Of a DNA stretch of 64,000 nucleotides, positions 19,408-29,492 are shown piece after piece. Source of the stretch: Actinomyces radicidentis (GTDB lineage Bacteria; Actinomycetota; Actinomycetes; Actinomycetales; Actinomycetaceae); contig NZ_CP014228.1 in assembly GCF_001553565.1 (NCBI RefSeq), forward strand, positions 744,001 through 808,000, written 5' to 3'. A program made the position numbers and the translations under genes. Every line of letters starts with the position of its first letter. The first letter of the stretch is position 1. The notes beneath the pieces are model-generated. The model was given only the letters and a program-made list of their open reading frames with translations, was not told where the DNA came from and made no database searches.

Positions 19408-19967
19408 TCCTGGTAGTCGTCCCGCAGCACGACGACGATCGGGTTCGACTGCGCCTCTGCGGCGGACTCGACGACGTTCGTGACACCGAGGGTCTGGGCG
19501 ATGGCCTGGGCCGTGGACTCGTCGTCGGGGGACGCGTAGTAGATGGTCGTGGCGGTCGGGTCGGTGAGGGAGTAGACGCCCTGGGAGACGGTGACGGCGG
19601 TGAAGCCGGCGTTGGTGAGCTTCTCGCCCGTGCGCGTACCGAGGCCCTGGGTGCTGGTGCCGTTGTGGACGGTGATGCCGGTGGTCATGTCGGCGTCGCC
19701 CGCGAGGGTGGCGCTCGCCGTCGCGGTCGGGGTGGCCGAGGCGGTCGACGCGGCGACCGCGGTGGTCGTCGTCTCGGTCGGCGAGCCGGAGCGGGAGCCG
19801 AGGAGGGAGACGGCGCCCCAGGCCAGGAGCGGCACGATGATGAGGACCGCGAGGAGGGGGAGCCAGCTCCGCCAGGCGGGGACGGGCTCTCGGTGGACGC
19901 CGATCGGGTCCGGGCCGTCGTCGGCCGGGGAGTCGAACTCGTCCTCGGGGTACTCGTAAGGGGTCAC
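19404..19967 (-). CDS. LytR C-terminal domain (LytR_C) membrane protein
   Basis: A 187-aa protein: an acidic cytoplasmic N-terminus, one transmembrane segment (about residues 35-56), a Thr/Ser/Ala-rich extracellular linker and a C-terminal LytR_C domain. That domain shows GITVHNGTSTQGLGTRTGEKLTNAGF and ends in NPIVVVLRDDYQE. The domain accompanies LytR-CpsA-Psr cell-wall ligases, but the catalytic domain is absent here. The GTG at 19967 is preceded by TATCCT and exactly 6 nt, so the message is probably leaderless. It is co-transcribed with the GH15-like gene. Confidence 0.85.
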   Translation of the reverse strand: MTPYEYPEDEFDSPADDGPDPIGVHREPVPAWRSWLPLLAVLIIVPLLAWGAVSLLGSRSGSPTETTTTAVAASTASATPTATASATLAGDADMTTGITVHNGTSTQGLGTRTGEKLTNAGFTAVTVSQGVYSLTDPTATTIYYASPDDESTAQAIAQTLGVTNVVESAAEAQSNPIVVVLRDDYQE

Positions 19968-20050
19968 GCCGCGAGGATAGCGGGGCGGCGCGGCACGGCC
20001 GCCCAGGTCGGGCGCGACACCCCGGCGGGGCCGCGGGCTAGGCTCGGAGC

Positions 20051-20728
20051 GTGAGCGAGCCGAGGCCTCTGAGCGAGATCGTCGACCCGAGCTGGGCGAG
20101 CGCCCTGGCCCCGGTCGAGCCCACCATCCACGAGATCGGCGCCCGCCTGCGCGAGGAGGTCGCCGCCGGCCGCGGATACCTCCCGGCGGGCACGGACGTG
20201 CTGCGCGCCTTCACCTACCCGATGGACGAGGTCAAGGTCCTCATCGTCGGCCAGGACCCCTACCCGACGCCGGGTCACCCCATGGGCCTGTCCTTCTCCG
20301 TGCAGCCGGGCGTCAAGCCGCCGCGCAGCCTGGAGAACATCTACACCGAGCTCGTCGCGGACCTGGGCGTCGAGCGCCCGACGACCGGGGACCTCACGGC
20401 GTGGTCGCGCCAGGGCGTCATGCTCCTCAACAGGGTCCTCACGGTCCGCCCGGGTGCGCCGGCCTCGCACCGCGGCTGGGGCTGGGAGGCGGTGACGCAG
20501 CGGGCCATCGAGGCGCTCGTCGCGCGCGACCGCCCGCTCGTCGCGATCCTGTGGGGGCGGCCGGCGCAGTCCCTCACCCCGATGCTGGGCTCGACGCCGA
20601 TCGTGGCCTCCCCGCACCCCTCGCCGCTGAGCGCCTCGCGGGGCTTCTTCGGCTCGCGGCCATTCAGCCGCGCCAACGATCTGCTCGTGGCGCAGGGCGC
20701 CGAGCCGGTCGACTGGCGCCTGCCGTGA
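20051..20728 (+). CDS. ung: Uracil-DNA glycosylase (family 1)
   Basis: A 225-aa enzyme that removes uracil from DNA, starting base-excision repair. The water-activating motif GQDPYP is at 67-72 (Asp69), the uracil-recognition Asn lies in [10 protein letters not shown], and the DNA-intercalation motif is SPHPSPLSA. The length is normal for Ung. The GTG start is preceded by TAGGCT (20039-20044) plus exactly 6 nt, a leaderless arrangement. It is divergent from the LytR_C gene 83 bp away and convergent with the DUF364 gene. Confidence 0.97.
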   Translation: MSEPRPLSEIVDPSWASALAPVEPTIHEIGARLREEVAAGRGYLPAGTDVLRAFTYPMDEVKVLIVGQDPYPTPGHPMGLSFSVQPGVKPPRSLENIYTELVADLGVERPTTGDLTAWSRQGVMLLNRVLTVRPGAPASHRGWGWEAVTQRAIEALVARDRPLVAILWGRPAQSLTPMLGSTPIVASPHPSPLSASRGFFGSRPFSRANDLLVAQGAEPVDWRLP

Positions 20729-20753
20729 GCGCGCCCGCGTCCTGACGCGCGGC

Positions 20754-20780
20754 GGCCCCGCACCTGCTCGGTGCGGGGCC
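20754..20780. terminator. Bidirectional hairpin terminator between ung and the DUF364 gene
   Basis: The 11-bp perfect stem GGCCCCGCACC/GGTGCGGGGCC with a 5-nt loop lies between convergent stop codons. Confidence 0.88.
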
Positions 20781-20802
20781 GTCGTCGTGCTGCTCGGGGG
20801 CG

Positions 20803-21585
20803 TCAGCCCTCGGCACCGGGGACGGGCAGGCCGAGGTGCATGCGGTAGCCGGGGCCGATGTCGCCGGGCTCGGGGAGCTCCTCGGGGCGGTCGGGGCGCA
20901 CGGAGGGGTCGGCGACCCAGCCGGTGACGGTGTCGACGCCGAGGTCCAGCCACATGGGGTGCATCGGCGTGGAGGGGCCGACCATGACGGTGCGGGCGCC
21001 GCCGTCGGCCGCGAGCGCGATGAGGCGCGGCGCGGTCTTGTTGACGAGGGAGGACGAGGAGATGAAGACCCAGTCGGCCTCGGGCAGGAGGAACTCGCAG
21101 GCGGTGTCGGGGAAGTCGCCGGCCTGGACGTCGCGCTCGAGGACCTCGAGCTCGCCGGCCTTCCACAGGGACTTGCGGGCGAAGGGGTAGTGGCCGATGA
21201 CGGCGACCTTCTGCCCCTCGACGACGTCGTTGTAGGGCTCGAAGACCTCGCGCCATGTCAGGCCGGCACCGGTCTCCTCGAAGCCCTGCTCGGCGGCGAC
21301 CTCGGCCTTGGAGTACCAGGAGTTGAGGGCGGCGAGGCCGACGCCGGCCTCGGCGAGGTTCCAGCTCTTGACGAGGGCGGCGACGTCCCGCAGCGGGCGG
21401 CCGGCGTCGGGGACGTCGGCGGACAGCGCGGGCCGCGAGCGCAGGTCCACGGTCCAGGCGGAGCCGACGCCGTCGGCGGAGTTGAGGACGCGGGTCCACC
21501 TGGGGCCGCGGTGGGAGGCGGTCACGGTGACGTCCTCGGGAAGGTCCTCGATGAGGGCGTCGTAGACGTCCCAGGCGCTGGTCAC
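20803..21585 (-). CDS. DUF364/DUF4213 Rossmann-like protein (putative metal-chelate binding)
   Basis: A 260-aa protein of the putative heavy-metal chelation family. An N-terminal DUF4213-like part (about 1-90) precedes the DUF364 Rossmann-like domain. That domain shows KVAVIGHYPFARKS, LPEADWVFISSSSLVNKT and RTVMVGPSTPMHPMWLDLGVD. Members are often found near siderophore or metal uptake genes, but none are present here. The GTG start has GAGGAG about 8 nt upstream. The function is unproven. Confidence 0.82.
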   Translation of the reverse strand: MTSAWDVYDALIEDLPEDVTVTASHRGPRWTRVLNSADGVGSAWTVDLRSRPALSADVPDAGRPLRDVAALVKSWNLAEAGVGLAALNSWYSKAEVAAEQGFEETGAGLTWREVFEPYNDVVEGQKVAVIGHYPFARKSLWKAGELEVLERDVQAGDFPDTACEFLLPEADWVFISSSSLVNKTAPRLIALAADGGARTVMVGPSTPMHPMWLDLGVDTVTGWVADPSVRPDRPEELPEPGDIGPGYRMHLGLPVPGAEG

Positions 21586-21795
21586 GGGTGGTCTCCTCGT
21601 TGGTGGTGGTGCTCGGGTCGGCCAGTCACCCTAACGGGGCTCGCGGGCGCGTCCACGGCCGGACCGCAGCGTGGACGGGTTGCGATCCAGCGACGACGGG
21701 CGGGGGCCCGCCGGGCGCTGTCGCCCCGGGGCGTCCCGGGGAAGGAGGGGCGCCCGCCGTCGCGACCTCTCGGTGCGAGGGCGGGCGTCCTCTCG

Positions 21796-21871
21796 TGGAG
21801 CCGCGTGCCGGGTTCGAACCGGCGACCTGCTGTTTACAAGACAGCTGCTCTACCAGCTGAGCTAACGCGGC
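21796..21871 (-). tRNA. tRNA-Thr (anticodon TGT)
   Basis: Read on the minus strand, the acceptor stem GCCGCGT pairs with ACGCGGC. The D-loop is TAGCTCAGCTGGTAGAGCA, the anticodon loop is CTTGTAA (TGT, reading ACA) and the T-arm is GCCGGTTCGAACCCGGC. A CCA end is encoded (21796-21798). It lies alone between two minus-strand genes. Confidence 0.97.
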
Positions 21872-21930
21872 GTGGGCGCGCTGAGCCTACAGGCTCCGCG
21901 CCCTGCTCCGGGCCCGAGGGCCGGGAGGGG

Positions 21931-22812
21931 TCACCGGGCGTCGGTGACGGCCGCGCTCGCCTCGGCGGAGGGGCTGGAGCCGGAGGAGGACGACGAGCCG
22001 CTGAGGGTGTCGGTCAGGCCCGTGGCGGTGCCGATCGTGGCGAGGTCGAGGGTCTTGCCGCCGAGGACCACCGTGGGGGTGCCGGTGAAGCCCTTGTCGG
22101 AGAAGGCCTCCGTGCCGGCGGTGGTCCACTCGCCGTAGGTGTTGCCGCTGATCGCCTCGGCGAACTTCGAGGTGACCGAGGAGGAGACACCGGCGTCCTG
22201 GGCGGTCGCGACGATGTTGTCGACCGTCATGAGGCTCGTGTCCTGCGACTGGTAGATCTTGTAGAAGAGGGCGAAGATCCGGTTGTGGAGGTCGAGGGCC
22301 TTGTCGGGCTCGTCGTCCAGGACGACGCCCATCGCGTTCATGACCTTGTCGGTCCAGTCCTGGCCGAGGATCTTGCAGGGGTGCAGGGCCAGGGTGATCT
22401 TCTTGTCGTTGAGGAGCGTCGTGATCTCGTCGGAGTGGAGGTCCTCGAAGGCCGCGCAGTAGTGGCACGAGTAGTCGAAGTAGACGTCGAGGACCTTGGC
22501 GCCGGAGTTGGTCGCGCCGGCCTCGGGGCCCGCGCCGTAGGTCCAGGAGCCGTCCTTGAGGACGAGCTTGGGGAAGCCGGCCTTGTTGGCCTTGCCCTGG
22601 GCGGTGGTGGAGCCGGAGGAGGAGTCGTCGTCGCGGGTCACGGCGTAGGCCACGCCGCCGGCGATGACGACGGCGCCGCCGGCGAGGAGCGAGCGGCGGG
22701 TGATCTTGTTGCGGCGGTCCTTGCGCTCCTGCTCCTCGCGCATGGCCTGCGCCTGGGCGCGCGCGGCGGCGCGGCGCTCGGCCTTGGTCGGACGAGGGTT
22801 GTTGGAAGCCAC
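21931..22812 (-). CDS. Membrane-anchored DsbA-like thioredoxin-fold protein
   Basis: A 293-aa protein: a basic, charged cytoplasmic N-terminus, one transmembrane segment (SLLAGGAVVIAGGVAYAV, about 41-58) and an extracytoplasmic DsbA/thioredoxin_4 domain. The active site is CHYC within FDYSCHYCAAF, and the cis-Pro region is KGFTGTPTVVLGG. It probably oxidises or isomerises disulfides in exported proteins, as found for pilins and other proteins in actinobacteria. GTG at 22812 has GAGGAGA about 6 nt upstream. Confidence 0.88.
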   Translation of the reverse strand: MASNNPRPTKAERRAAARAQAQAMREEQERKDRRNKITRRSLLAGGAVVIAGGVAYAVTRDDDSSSGSTTAQGKANKAGFPKLVLKDGSWTYGAGPEAGATNSGAKVLDVYFDYSCHYCAAFEDLHSDEITTLLNDKKITLALHPCKILGQDWTDKVMNAMGVVLDDEPDKALDLHNRIFALFYKIYQSQDTSLMTVDNIVATAQDAGVSSSVTSKFAEAISGNTYGEWTTAGTEAFSDKGFTGTPTVVLGGKTLDLATIGTATGLTDTLSGSSSSSGSSPSAEASAAVTDAR

Positions 22813-23014
22813 GGGTTCTCCTCGGGTCTGTCGGGGCGGACCCGGGCGGGGAGGACCCCGCGCACCCAGGTCCGTTGACGGTTCACGGACATTCTGCCCG
22901 TCGTCCGGAGCGAGGGACAGAGGACGCCCTGCGGAGTGGCTCACGCCGCAGCGTCCCGCGGGCCCGCCGTCGGAGGCCGCGCCGGGAGCGCTGCGCCGGC
23001 GCCGGACGGGGCGC

Positions 23015-25018
23015 TCAGCCCCAGGAGTAGAAGGGCTCGAGGGTGGCCGGCGGGAAGCGGCCCGCCATGACGAGCAGGACGATGACGCCGGTGACGCCGA
23101 GCAGGACGAGGGACAGGACGAGGCGCACGGCGCGGCTCGGCGCGATGAGCCCGACGAGCTTGGCGCCGCCGCGGCGGGTCGGCGCGCCCCAGGGGATGAA
23201 CCAGGTGACGCCGAGGTAGATGGCGGTGAGGCCGGCGAGGAAGCCGGCGATCCGGTGGTACTCGGAGAGGTTCGCGGCCACGCGTGCCGGGGTGGAGCCG
23301 AAGCCGAGGACCTTCGCGCCGACGTAGAAGACGGCGACCGTGATGAGGAGGCTGACGACGACGGCGAAGGCGGTGGCGACCAGTGACCGCAGGAGGTACC
23401 AGGGAGCCGCCGCCCACATGCGGGAGTCGTCGCCGCGGCTGCGGCGGCCCTGCTGGAGGCGGTGCCAGCGGCGGGCGTCGTCCGCGCGGCCGACGGTGCC
23501 GGCCAGGACGATGGCGATGGTCGCAACGATGGCGACCCAGGCGGGCAGCCAGGCGCCGAGGGCCGAGAGGGCGAGGGCGAGGGCGACGACGACGCCGGGG
23601 TGGCGCCGCGGCTCCAGGGCCCAGTCCGGCAGGCCGGGGCGGCCGGCGCCCGGACCGGCGGGCAGCGGCTGGCAGACCGCGGCGGCCGCGCCCTGCTGCG
23701 GGCCGACGGCGCCGGTGGCGCCCTGGTAGCCGGCAGCGGGCTGGATCGCGCCCGTTCCGGGGCTGGTGGGCGCCCAGGCGGCCGAGGGCTGCGGGACGCC
23801 GGTCTGCTGGGAGGGCTGCGGGACCTGAGGGGCCTGGGCCCGGTGCGGGGCGAAGGCCGGCGGGACGGCGCCGTCGGGCAGTCCGCTGCCGGAGCCCTGG
23901 GAGCCGGTCCACGGGTCGCTCCAGGAGCCCCCGGTGGTGCCGTAGCCGCCCGTCCCGGGAGCGGCGGAGCCCGCCAAGGCGGCCGAGGAGCCGTAGGCGC
24001 CGCTCCCCGCGCTCGGCGCGGAGGCGCCGGACCCGTAGGAGCCGTAGGGGTCCGTGTACGAGCCCGTCGCGGTACCGGACTCGTCGACGTCGTCGGGATC
24101 GGGGCCGAGGAGCTCGTCGACGACGTCGGTGCCGTCCCCGCCGGCCGCGATGTCGTCGAGGACGGTGAGGAGGTCGGGGACACCGAGCCGGTCGGCGAGG
24201 TCGGGGGCGAGGGCGGCGGTGAAGGCGCGGGCGAGGGCCGGGCACTCGGTCTCGAGGCCGGCGGTCTCGGGGGTGCCCGCGTAGACGCGGCGGAAGACGG
24301 CCTGCCAGGGGCCGGTGCCGAAGGGCGCGCGGCCGGTGACGGCGAACAGGAGGACGCCGGCGCAGGCGTACCAGTCGACGTCGGCGGTCGGCTCCTCGCC
24401 GTCGAGCATCTCCGGCGGGATGAAGCCGGGGGTCCCGGTCACCTGGCCGGTCTGGGTGAGGCGGGTGTCGTCGGCGACCTGGGCGATACCGAAGTCGATG
24501 AGGACGGGGCCCTGCGCGCCGAGCATGACGTTGGAGGGCTTGAGGTCGCGGTGGATGACGCCGGCGGCGTGGACGGCGCGCAGCGCGTCGACGAGGCCGT
24601 GGGCGAGGTCGGCGAGGTCGCGGGCGTCGGTGACGAGGTCGTAGGCGCCCTCGTGGTCGACCTCGTGCTGGAGGGTGGGGCCGTCGACGAGCTCGGTGAT
24701 GACGAAGGTGACGCCCGCGCCGTCGGCGCCGTCGCCGGTCTCGATGTCGAGGATCCGGGCCACGCGGGCGTCGCGGACGCGGGCGAGGACGCGGGCCTCG
24801 CGGTCCAGGCGGCGCCGCGCGACGGGGTCGGCGGCGATCTGGGGGTGGAGGATCTTCATGGCGACGCGGCGGCCGTCGGCGTCCTCGGCCTCCCAGACGA
24901 CGCCCATGCCTCCGGCGCCGAGCCGGCGCAGGAGCCGGTAGCCCCCGACGACGGTGCCCGCGCGCAGCCCCGCTAGGGAGGCGGGCACGGCGGGCCTCTG
25001 GCCGGGGGTCTGCGTCAT
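23015..25018 (-). CDS. Membrane Ser/Thr protein kinase with C-terminal multi-TM domain
   Basis: A 667-aa Hanks-type kinase. The kinase domain (about 25-290) has a Gly-rich loop LGAGGMGVVW, Lys55 in VAMKIL, catalytic HRDLKPSN (Asp158), DFG (175-177) and the GTPGFIPPE activation segment. It is followed by a Gly/Ser/Pro/Gln-rich disordered linker of about 150 residues. The C-terminal part holds about five hydrophobic segments rather than PASTA repeats, so it is not a PknB orthologue. The ATG is preceded by TACTGT and 6 nt, suggesting a leaderless message. The signal sensed is unknown. Confidence 0.92.
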   Translation of the reverse strand: MTQTPGQRPAVPASLAGLRAGTVVGGYRLLRRLGAGGMGVVWEAEDADGRRVAMKILHPQIAADPVARRRLDREARVLARVRDARVARILDIETGDGADGAGVTFVITELVDGPTLQHEVDHEGAYDLVTDARDLADLAHGLVDALRAVHAAGVIHRDLKPSNVMLGAQGPVLIDFGIAQVADDTRLTQTGQVTGTPGFIPPEMLDGEEPTADVDWYACAGVLLFAVTGRAPFGTGPWQAVFRRVYAGTPETAGLETECPALARAFTAALAPDLADRLGVPDLLTVLDDIAAGGDGTDVVDELLGPDPDDVDESGTATGSYTDPYGSYGSGASAPSAGSGAYGSSAALAGSAAPGTGGYGTTGGSWSDPWTGSQGSGSGLPDGAVPPAFAPHRAQAPQVPQPSQQTGVPQPSAAWAPTSPGTGAIQPAAGYQGATGAVGPQQGAAAAVCQPLPAGPGAGRPGLPDWALEPRRHPGVVVALALALSALGAWLPAWVAIVATIAIVLAGTVGRADDARRWHRLQQGRRSRGDDSRMWAAAPWYLLRSLVATAFAVVVSLLITVAVFYVGAKVLGFGSTPARVAANLSEYHRIAGFLAGLTAIYLGVTWFIPWGAPTRRGGAKLVGLIAPSRAVRLVLSLVLLGVTGVIVLLVMAGRFPPATLEPFYSWG

Positions 25019-25164
25019 GCGGCCACAGTACCGGCGAGCCGTGGCCGGACCGTTGAGGTGACCGGTCTCACCAGCCGCCGGAGCATCCGGTTCTCTCGCA
25101 ACCGTATCGCGATCGGGCTGCGTGTGAAATCATGGTCCTGCGCACGGCCCTCCCAGGCCGAGCA

Positions 25165-25226
25165 CGTGTCAATGCGGACACGCATAGGCACCTTTCACTA
25201 CGGATCGTCCGGCACGTACCTGCCGG
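25165..25226 (+). promoter_or_regulatory. Structured 5' leader of the MsiK-type ATPase gene (candidate msiK RNA)
   Basis: Two hairpins precede the gene: CGTGTC/GACACG (25165-25170, 25177-25182) and CCGGCA/TGCCGG (25209-25214, 25221-25226). The second ends just before the GAAGGGA ribosome-binding region. An msiK RNA motif upstream of this gene class is described in actinobacteria. That this leader is a member is inference from position and hairpins only. Confidence 0.45.
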
Positions 25227-25242
25227 TGAAGGGATACCAACC

Positions 25243-26370
<1,128 letters not shown>

Positions 26371-26408
26371 TCCCGGGAACGGCCCGCGCCAGGCGGCGCT
26401 GAGCGTCC

Positions 26409-26446
26409 GGAGCCCCCGCCCCTCCTTCCCGAGGGGCGGGGGCTCC
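26409..26446 (+). terminator. Hairpin terminator after msiK
   Basis: GGAGCCCCCGCCCCTC pairs with its complement GAGGGGCGGGGGCTCC across a short cttccc loop, 38 bp after the stop codon. Confidence 0.88.
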
Positions 26447-26540
26447 TCCGTGTCCGGGGCGGCAGGCGGGGCGGCCGTGAGCCCTCCGACGGCGCGGGGG
26501 CGTCGCCGTGTCCCAGCACGATTCCTGCGATAATCACGCC

Positions 26541-27929
26541 ATGCCCCAGTCCATGCAGATCACCGCGGCGACGATCGACCCGGCGCTCCTCGACCTGCCC
26601 TGGGAGACGCCGCTCGAGGACTGGCCGATGGACGTCCTCGCGGCCCTGCCCCGTGGTCTCTCCCGGCACATCGTGCGCTTCGTCAACCTCTCCGAGCGCG
26701 TCATCGCGGTCAAGGAGATCGGCGAGTCCGTCGCGCACCGCGAGTACGAGCTCCTGCGCGACCTCCAGCGCCTCGGCGCCCCCTGCGTCACCCCGACCGC
26801 CGTCGTCACCGGCCGCACGGACCTGAGCGGCGAGGAGCTCAACTGCGCACTCGTGACGGAGCACCTGTCCTACTCGCTGCCCTACCGCGCGCTCTTCAGC
26901 CAGTACATGCGGCCCGAGACGGCCACCCGTCTCATCGACGCCCTCGCCGTCCTCCTCGTGCGCCTGCACCTGCTCGGCTTCTACTGGGGCGACGTCTCAC
27001 TGTCGAACACGCTCTTCCGCCGCGACGCGGGCGCCTTCGCCGCCTACCTCGTCGACGCCGAGACCGGCGAGCTCTATCCCGAGGGCGGACTCACCGAGGG
27101 CAAGCGCCTCTACGACATCGACGTCGCCCGCACGAACATCATCGGCGAGCTCATGGACCTCCAGGCCGGCGCGCTCCTCGAGCAGTCCGTCGACACGATC
27201 GAGGTCGGCGACCGGATCGTCTCGCGCTACACCGAGCTGTGGGACGTGCTCACGGCCCCGGAGGAGTTCAGCCTCGGTGAGCGGTGGCGCGTGCGCCGCC
27301 GCATCGAGCGCCTCAACGAGCTCGGCTTCGACGTCGGCGAGCTCAAGATGGAGACCCTCGCGGACGGCTCCGGCGCGCGGATGGTCATCCAGCCGAAGGT
27401 CGTCGACGCCGGCCACTACCACCGCCAGATCATGCGGCTCACGGGCCTCGACGTCGAGGAGCGCCAAGGTCAGCGCATGCTCAACGACCTCGAGGCCTTC
27501 CGCGCCACGACGGGCCGCGAGTCCCAGCCCCTCGAGCAGGTGGCCCACGTCTGGCTCGCGCAGGTGTTCGAGCCGACCCTCGAGGCCGTGCCCGTGGAGC
27601 TGCGCCGCAAGATCGAGCCCGCGGAGATCTTCCACGAGGTCCTCGAGCACCGCTGGTACATGTCCGAGGCCGCCGGCCACGACGTCACCATGGAGGCCGC
27701 GGTCGAGGACTACGTCCGCACGGTCCTGCCCGAGCACTGGGACGAGCAGTCCTACCTGTCGCTCGGCGACACGCAGGAGATGGCGGCGATCTTCGACGGC
27801 GAGGAGGGCGAGGACGAGGAGCCCCTCTCCGACGACGAGGAGTTCGCCGCCCGCGACGAGGAGACCGCCGGGCAGTACCAGCTCAACCCGATGGGCTTCA
27901 CCGCCGGGATGAAGTTCAAGGGCGAGTAA
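26541..27929 (+). CDS. DUF4032 protein with kinase-like (Kdo/WaaP-type) N-terminal fold
   Basis: A 462-aa actinobacterial protein. The N-terminal half resembles lipopolysaccharide-kinase/RIO-like folds: VKEIGESVAHREYELL (Lys-Glu pair region), HLLGFYWGDVSLSNTLFR like a catalytic loop (Asp then Asn), and YLVDAETGELY like the metal-binding loop. The C-terminal DUF4032 domain contains KVVDAGHYHRQIMRLTGLDVEE. The role is unknown; small-molecule or protein phosphorylation is inference. Transcription is clearly leaderless: GATAAT (26529-26534), 6 nt, ATG. A 25-bp palindrome follows. Confidence 0.85.
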   Translation: MPQSMQITAATIDPALLDLPWETPLEDWPMDVLAALPRGLSRHIVRFVNLSERVIAVKEIGESVAHREYELLRDLQRLGAPCVTPTAVVTGRTDLSGEELNCALVTEHLSYSLPYRALFSQYMRPETATRLIDALAVLLVRLHLLGFYWGDVSLSNTLFRRDAGAFAAYLVDAETGELYPEGGLTEGKRLYDIDVARTNIIGELMDLQAGALLEQSVDTIEVGDRIVSRYTELWDVLTAPEEFSLGERWRVRRRIERLNELGFDVGELKMETLADGSGARMVIQPKVVDAGHYHRQIMRLTGLDVEERQGQRMLNDLEAFRATTGRESQPLEQVAHVWLAQVFEPTLEAVPVELRRKIEPAEIFHEVLEHRWYMSEAAGHDVTMEAAVEDYVRTVLPEHWDEQSYLSLGDTQEMAAIFDGEEGEDEEPLSDDEEFAARDEETAGQYQLNPMGFTAGMKFKGE

Positions 27930-27939
27930 CCGGCGCCCT

Positions 27940-28010
27940 CACGAGCACGACCTCCCTGGACGAGCACGACGCCGTCGGCGCCCGCCTCGTCCAGGGAGGT
28001 CGTGCTCGTG
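27940..28010. repeat. 25-bp perfect inverted repeat between convergent genes
   Basis: Arms 27940-27964 and 27986-28010 are perfectly complementary over 25 bp (core ACGAGCACGACCTCCCTGGA) with a 21-nt loop. It starts 11 bp after the DUF4032 stop and ends 13 bp before the stop of the convergent gene, so it likely terminates both. Confidence 0.88.
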
Positions 28011-28022
28011 GCTGAGTGAGGC

Positions 28023-29267
28023 TCAGCCCTCCGCGAGCTCTCGGTTGACGAGGGCCGTCTCCTCGTCCGCACGACGCCGCAGCTCTCGGTGCCGGGTCAG
28101 CGAGGCCAGGGACGCCTCGGTAATCGCGTCGATGACGAGGACGGCGCCGGTGGCGGCGAGGCCTCCGTGGACCTCGCCCTTGGCGTTGCGTCGGCGGACG
28201 GCGGCGCCGATGAGGGCCCCGCCGATGCCGGCCTCGACGACGGCGGCCGCGCGCACGACCCACGGGCGCTCGGTGACGGTCTGAACGTAGCCCTGGACGA
28301 AGCCGGAGCCCGGGGTCTCCGGGTCCTGCAGGAGCAGACCGACGGAGCGGCCGACGGCGTTGGACAGGCCGCGGGGCTCGTGGACGACGACGCCGGGGAC
28401 CTCGGCGGGCGCGAGGCGACCCGTGAGGACGCCGTCGACCCACTCGGGCAGGCCGAGGGCGGTGACGAGGGCAGCGAGGCCCTCGGCCCCGGGCGTCGCG
28501 ATGGCCGCGGCGGTGGCCTCCGGGTCGGCGCCGGGGACGGCCTCGGCGATGACGGAGGCGTCGGTGGAGTCGGTGAGGAGCTCCTCGACGAGGCTCGTGA
28601 GCGCCGGGCCCGGCTCGTCGACGCCGCCCCACACGTACTGCGAGCTCATGCCCCAGGAGAAGACGGCGTCGTCCTCGGTCTCCCCGGTGGGGATGGCGCG
28701 GACGGAGAGGTCGCCGTTGCTGGAGGCCAGGACGAGGGCCGGGAGGGACTCCTCGTCCCAGCCGAAGGTTCCGAGCTCGGCGCCTACCCCCGTGTACATG
28801 ACGATGCGGCGGTCCAGGCCGGGCACGGTGGCCACGGCGAGCGGGCGCTCGAGGAGCGTCGCCTGCAGCGGCACCATGTAGGCGCTCAGCGGCGTGAGGA
28901 CGACGGTGCGGGCGGCCGCGGAGCCGCCCGTGGGCACCTGCGGGAGCTCGACGTCGTCGGGCAGCGCGTCGAAGGAGGCCGGGCCGATGGTGACGTCGGC
29001 GGAGAGGGCGCGGGCGAGCCCCTCAGCGAGCTCGGAGACGCCAAGCCCGGGGACGACGCCGCCGCGCGACGGCGGGGTGACGGCGACGCGGCCCTCGGCG
29101 TCGGAGAGCAGCGTGAGGGACATGAGGTGCGCCGTGGACGGGTACCACTCCAGGCGGGCGACGACGGCGTTCTCGCGCAGGCGCGCGACGACGTCCTCGG
29201 GGCGCGTCCCGGGCGCGACGAGCACGCCCTCAGTGCGGTTCCAGCGCTGCGCGGGGTCCTGTGCCAT
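28023..29267 (-). CDS. Protein of unknown function, 414 aa
   Basis: I do not recognise this family. The product is acidic and Ala/Leu/Val-rich. It shows EGVLVAPGTRPEDVVARLREN near the N-terminus and a central beta-rich region (RTVVLTPLSAYMVPLQATLLE, LDRRIVMYTGVGAELGTFGWDEES). A C-terminal Ala/Gly-rich amphipathic or weakly hydrophobic region (VVRAAAVVEAGIGGALIGAAV) precedes a basic tail. No signal peptide is evident. The start is set at 29267 because GAGGAGG lies about 7 nt before that ATG; an in-frame ATG at 29291 lacks a site. It converges with the DUF4032 gene. Confidence 0.7.
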   Translation of the reverse strand: MAQDPAQRWNRTEGVLVAPGTRPEDVVARLRENAVVARLEWYPSTAHLMSLTLLSDAEGRVAVTPPSRGGVVPGLGVSELAEGLARALSADVTIGPASFDALPDDVELPQVPTGGSAAARTVVLTPLSAYMVPLQATLLERPLAVATVPGLDRRIVMYTGVGAELGTFGWDEESLPALVLASSNGDLSVRAIPTGETEDDAVFSWGMSSQYVWGGVDEPGPALTSLVEELLTDSTDASVIAEAVPGADPEATAAAIATPGAEGLAALVTALGLPEWVDGVLTGRLAPAEVPGVVVHEPRGLSNAVGRSVGLLLQDPETPGSGFVQGYVQTVTERPWVVRAAAVVEAGIGGALIGAAVRRRNAKGEVHGGLAATGAVLVIDAITEASLASLTRHRELRRRADEETALVNRELAEG

Positions 29268-29413
29268 GCGGGTGGCCTCCTCAAGTGTCATGACGCCTGC
29301 GCGGGGCAGGGCGTCGGATCCATTGTGTCAGCATCGGGCCCGGTCGGGAACGAGGCGGGGCGGCCGGAGCCCATCCGGTCGCGGGTGACGGCCCGAGCAC
29401 GGGCGATCGTGCA

Positions 29414-29449
29414 GGTCCGGGAGCGCGCCCGGGCGGGCGCTCCCGGACC
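29414..29449 (-). terminator. Hairpin terminator downstream of rlmB
   Basis: GGTCCGGGAGCGC pairs perfectly with GCGCTCCCGGACC across a 10-nt loop, 44 bp beyond the rlmB stop. Confidence 0.82.
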
Positions 29450-29492
29450 GCGACGCGAGGCGCGGGGCCACGGGACCGGCGCCGGGCGCGTC

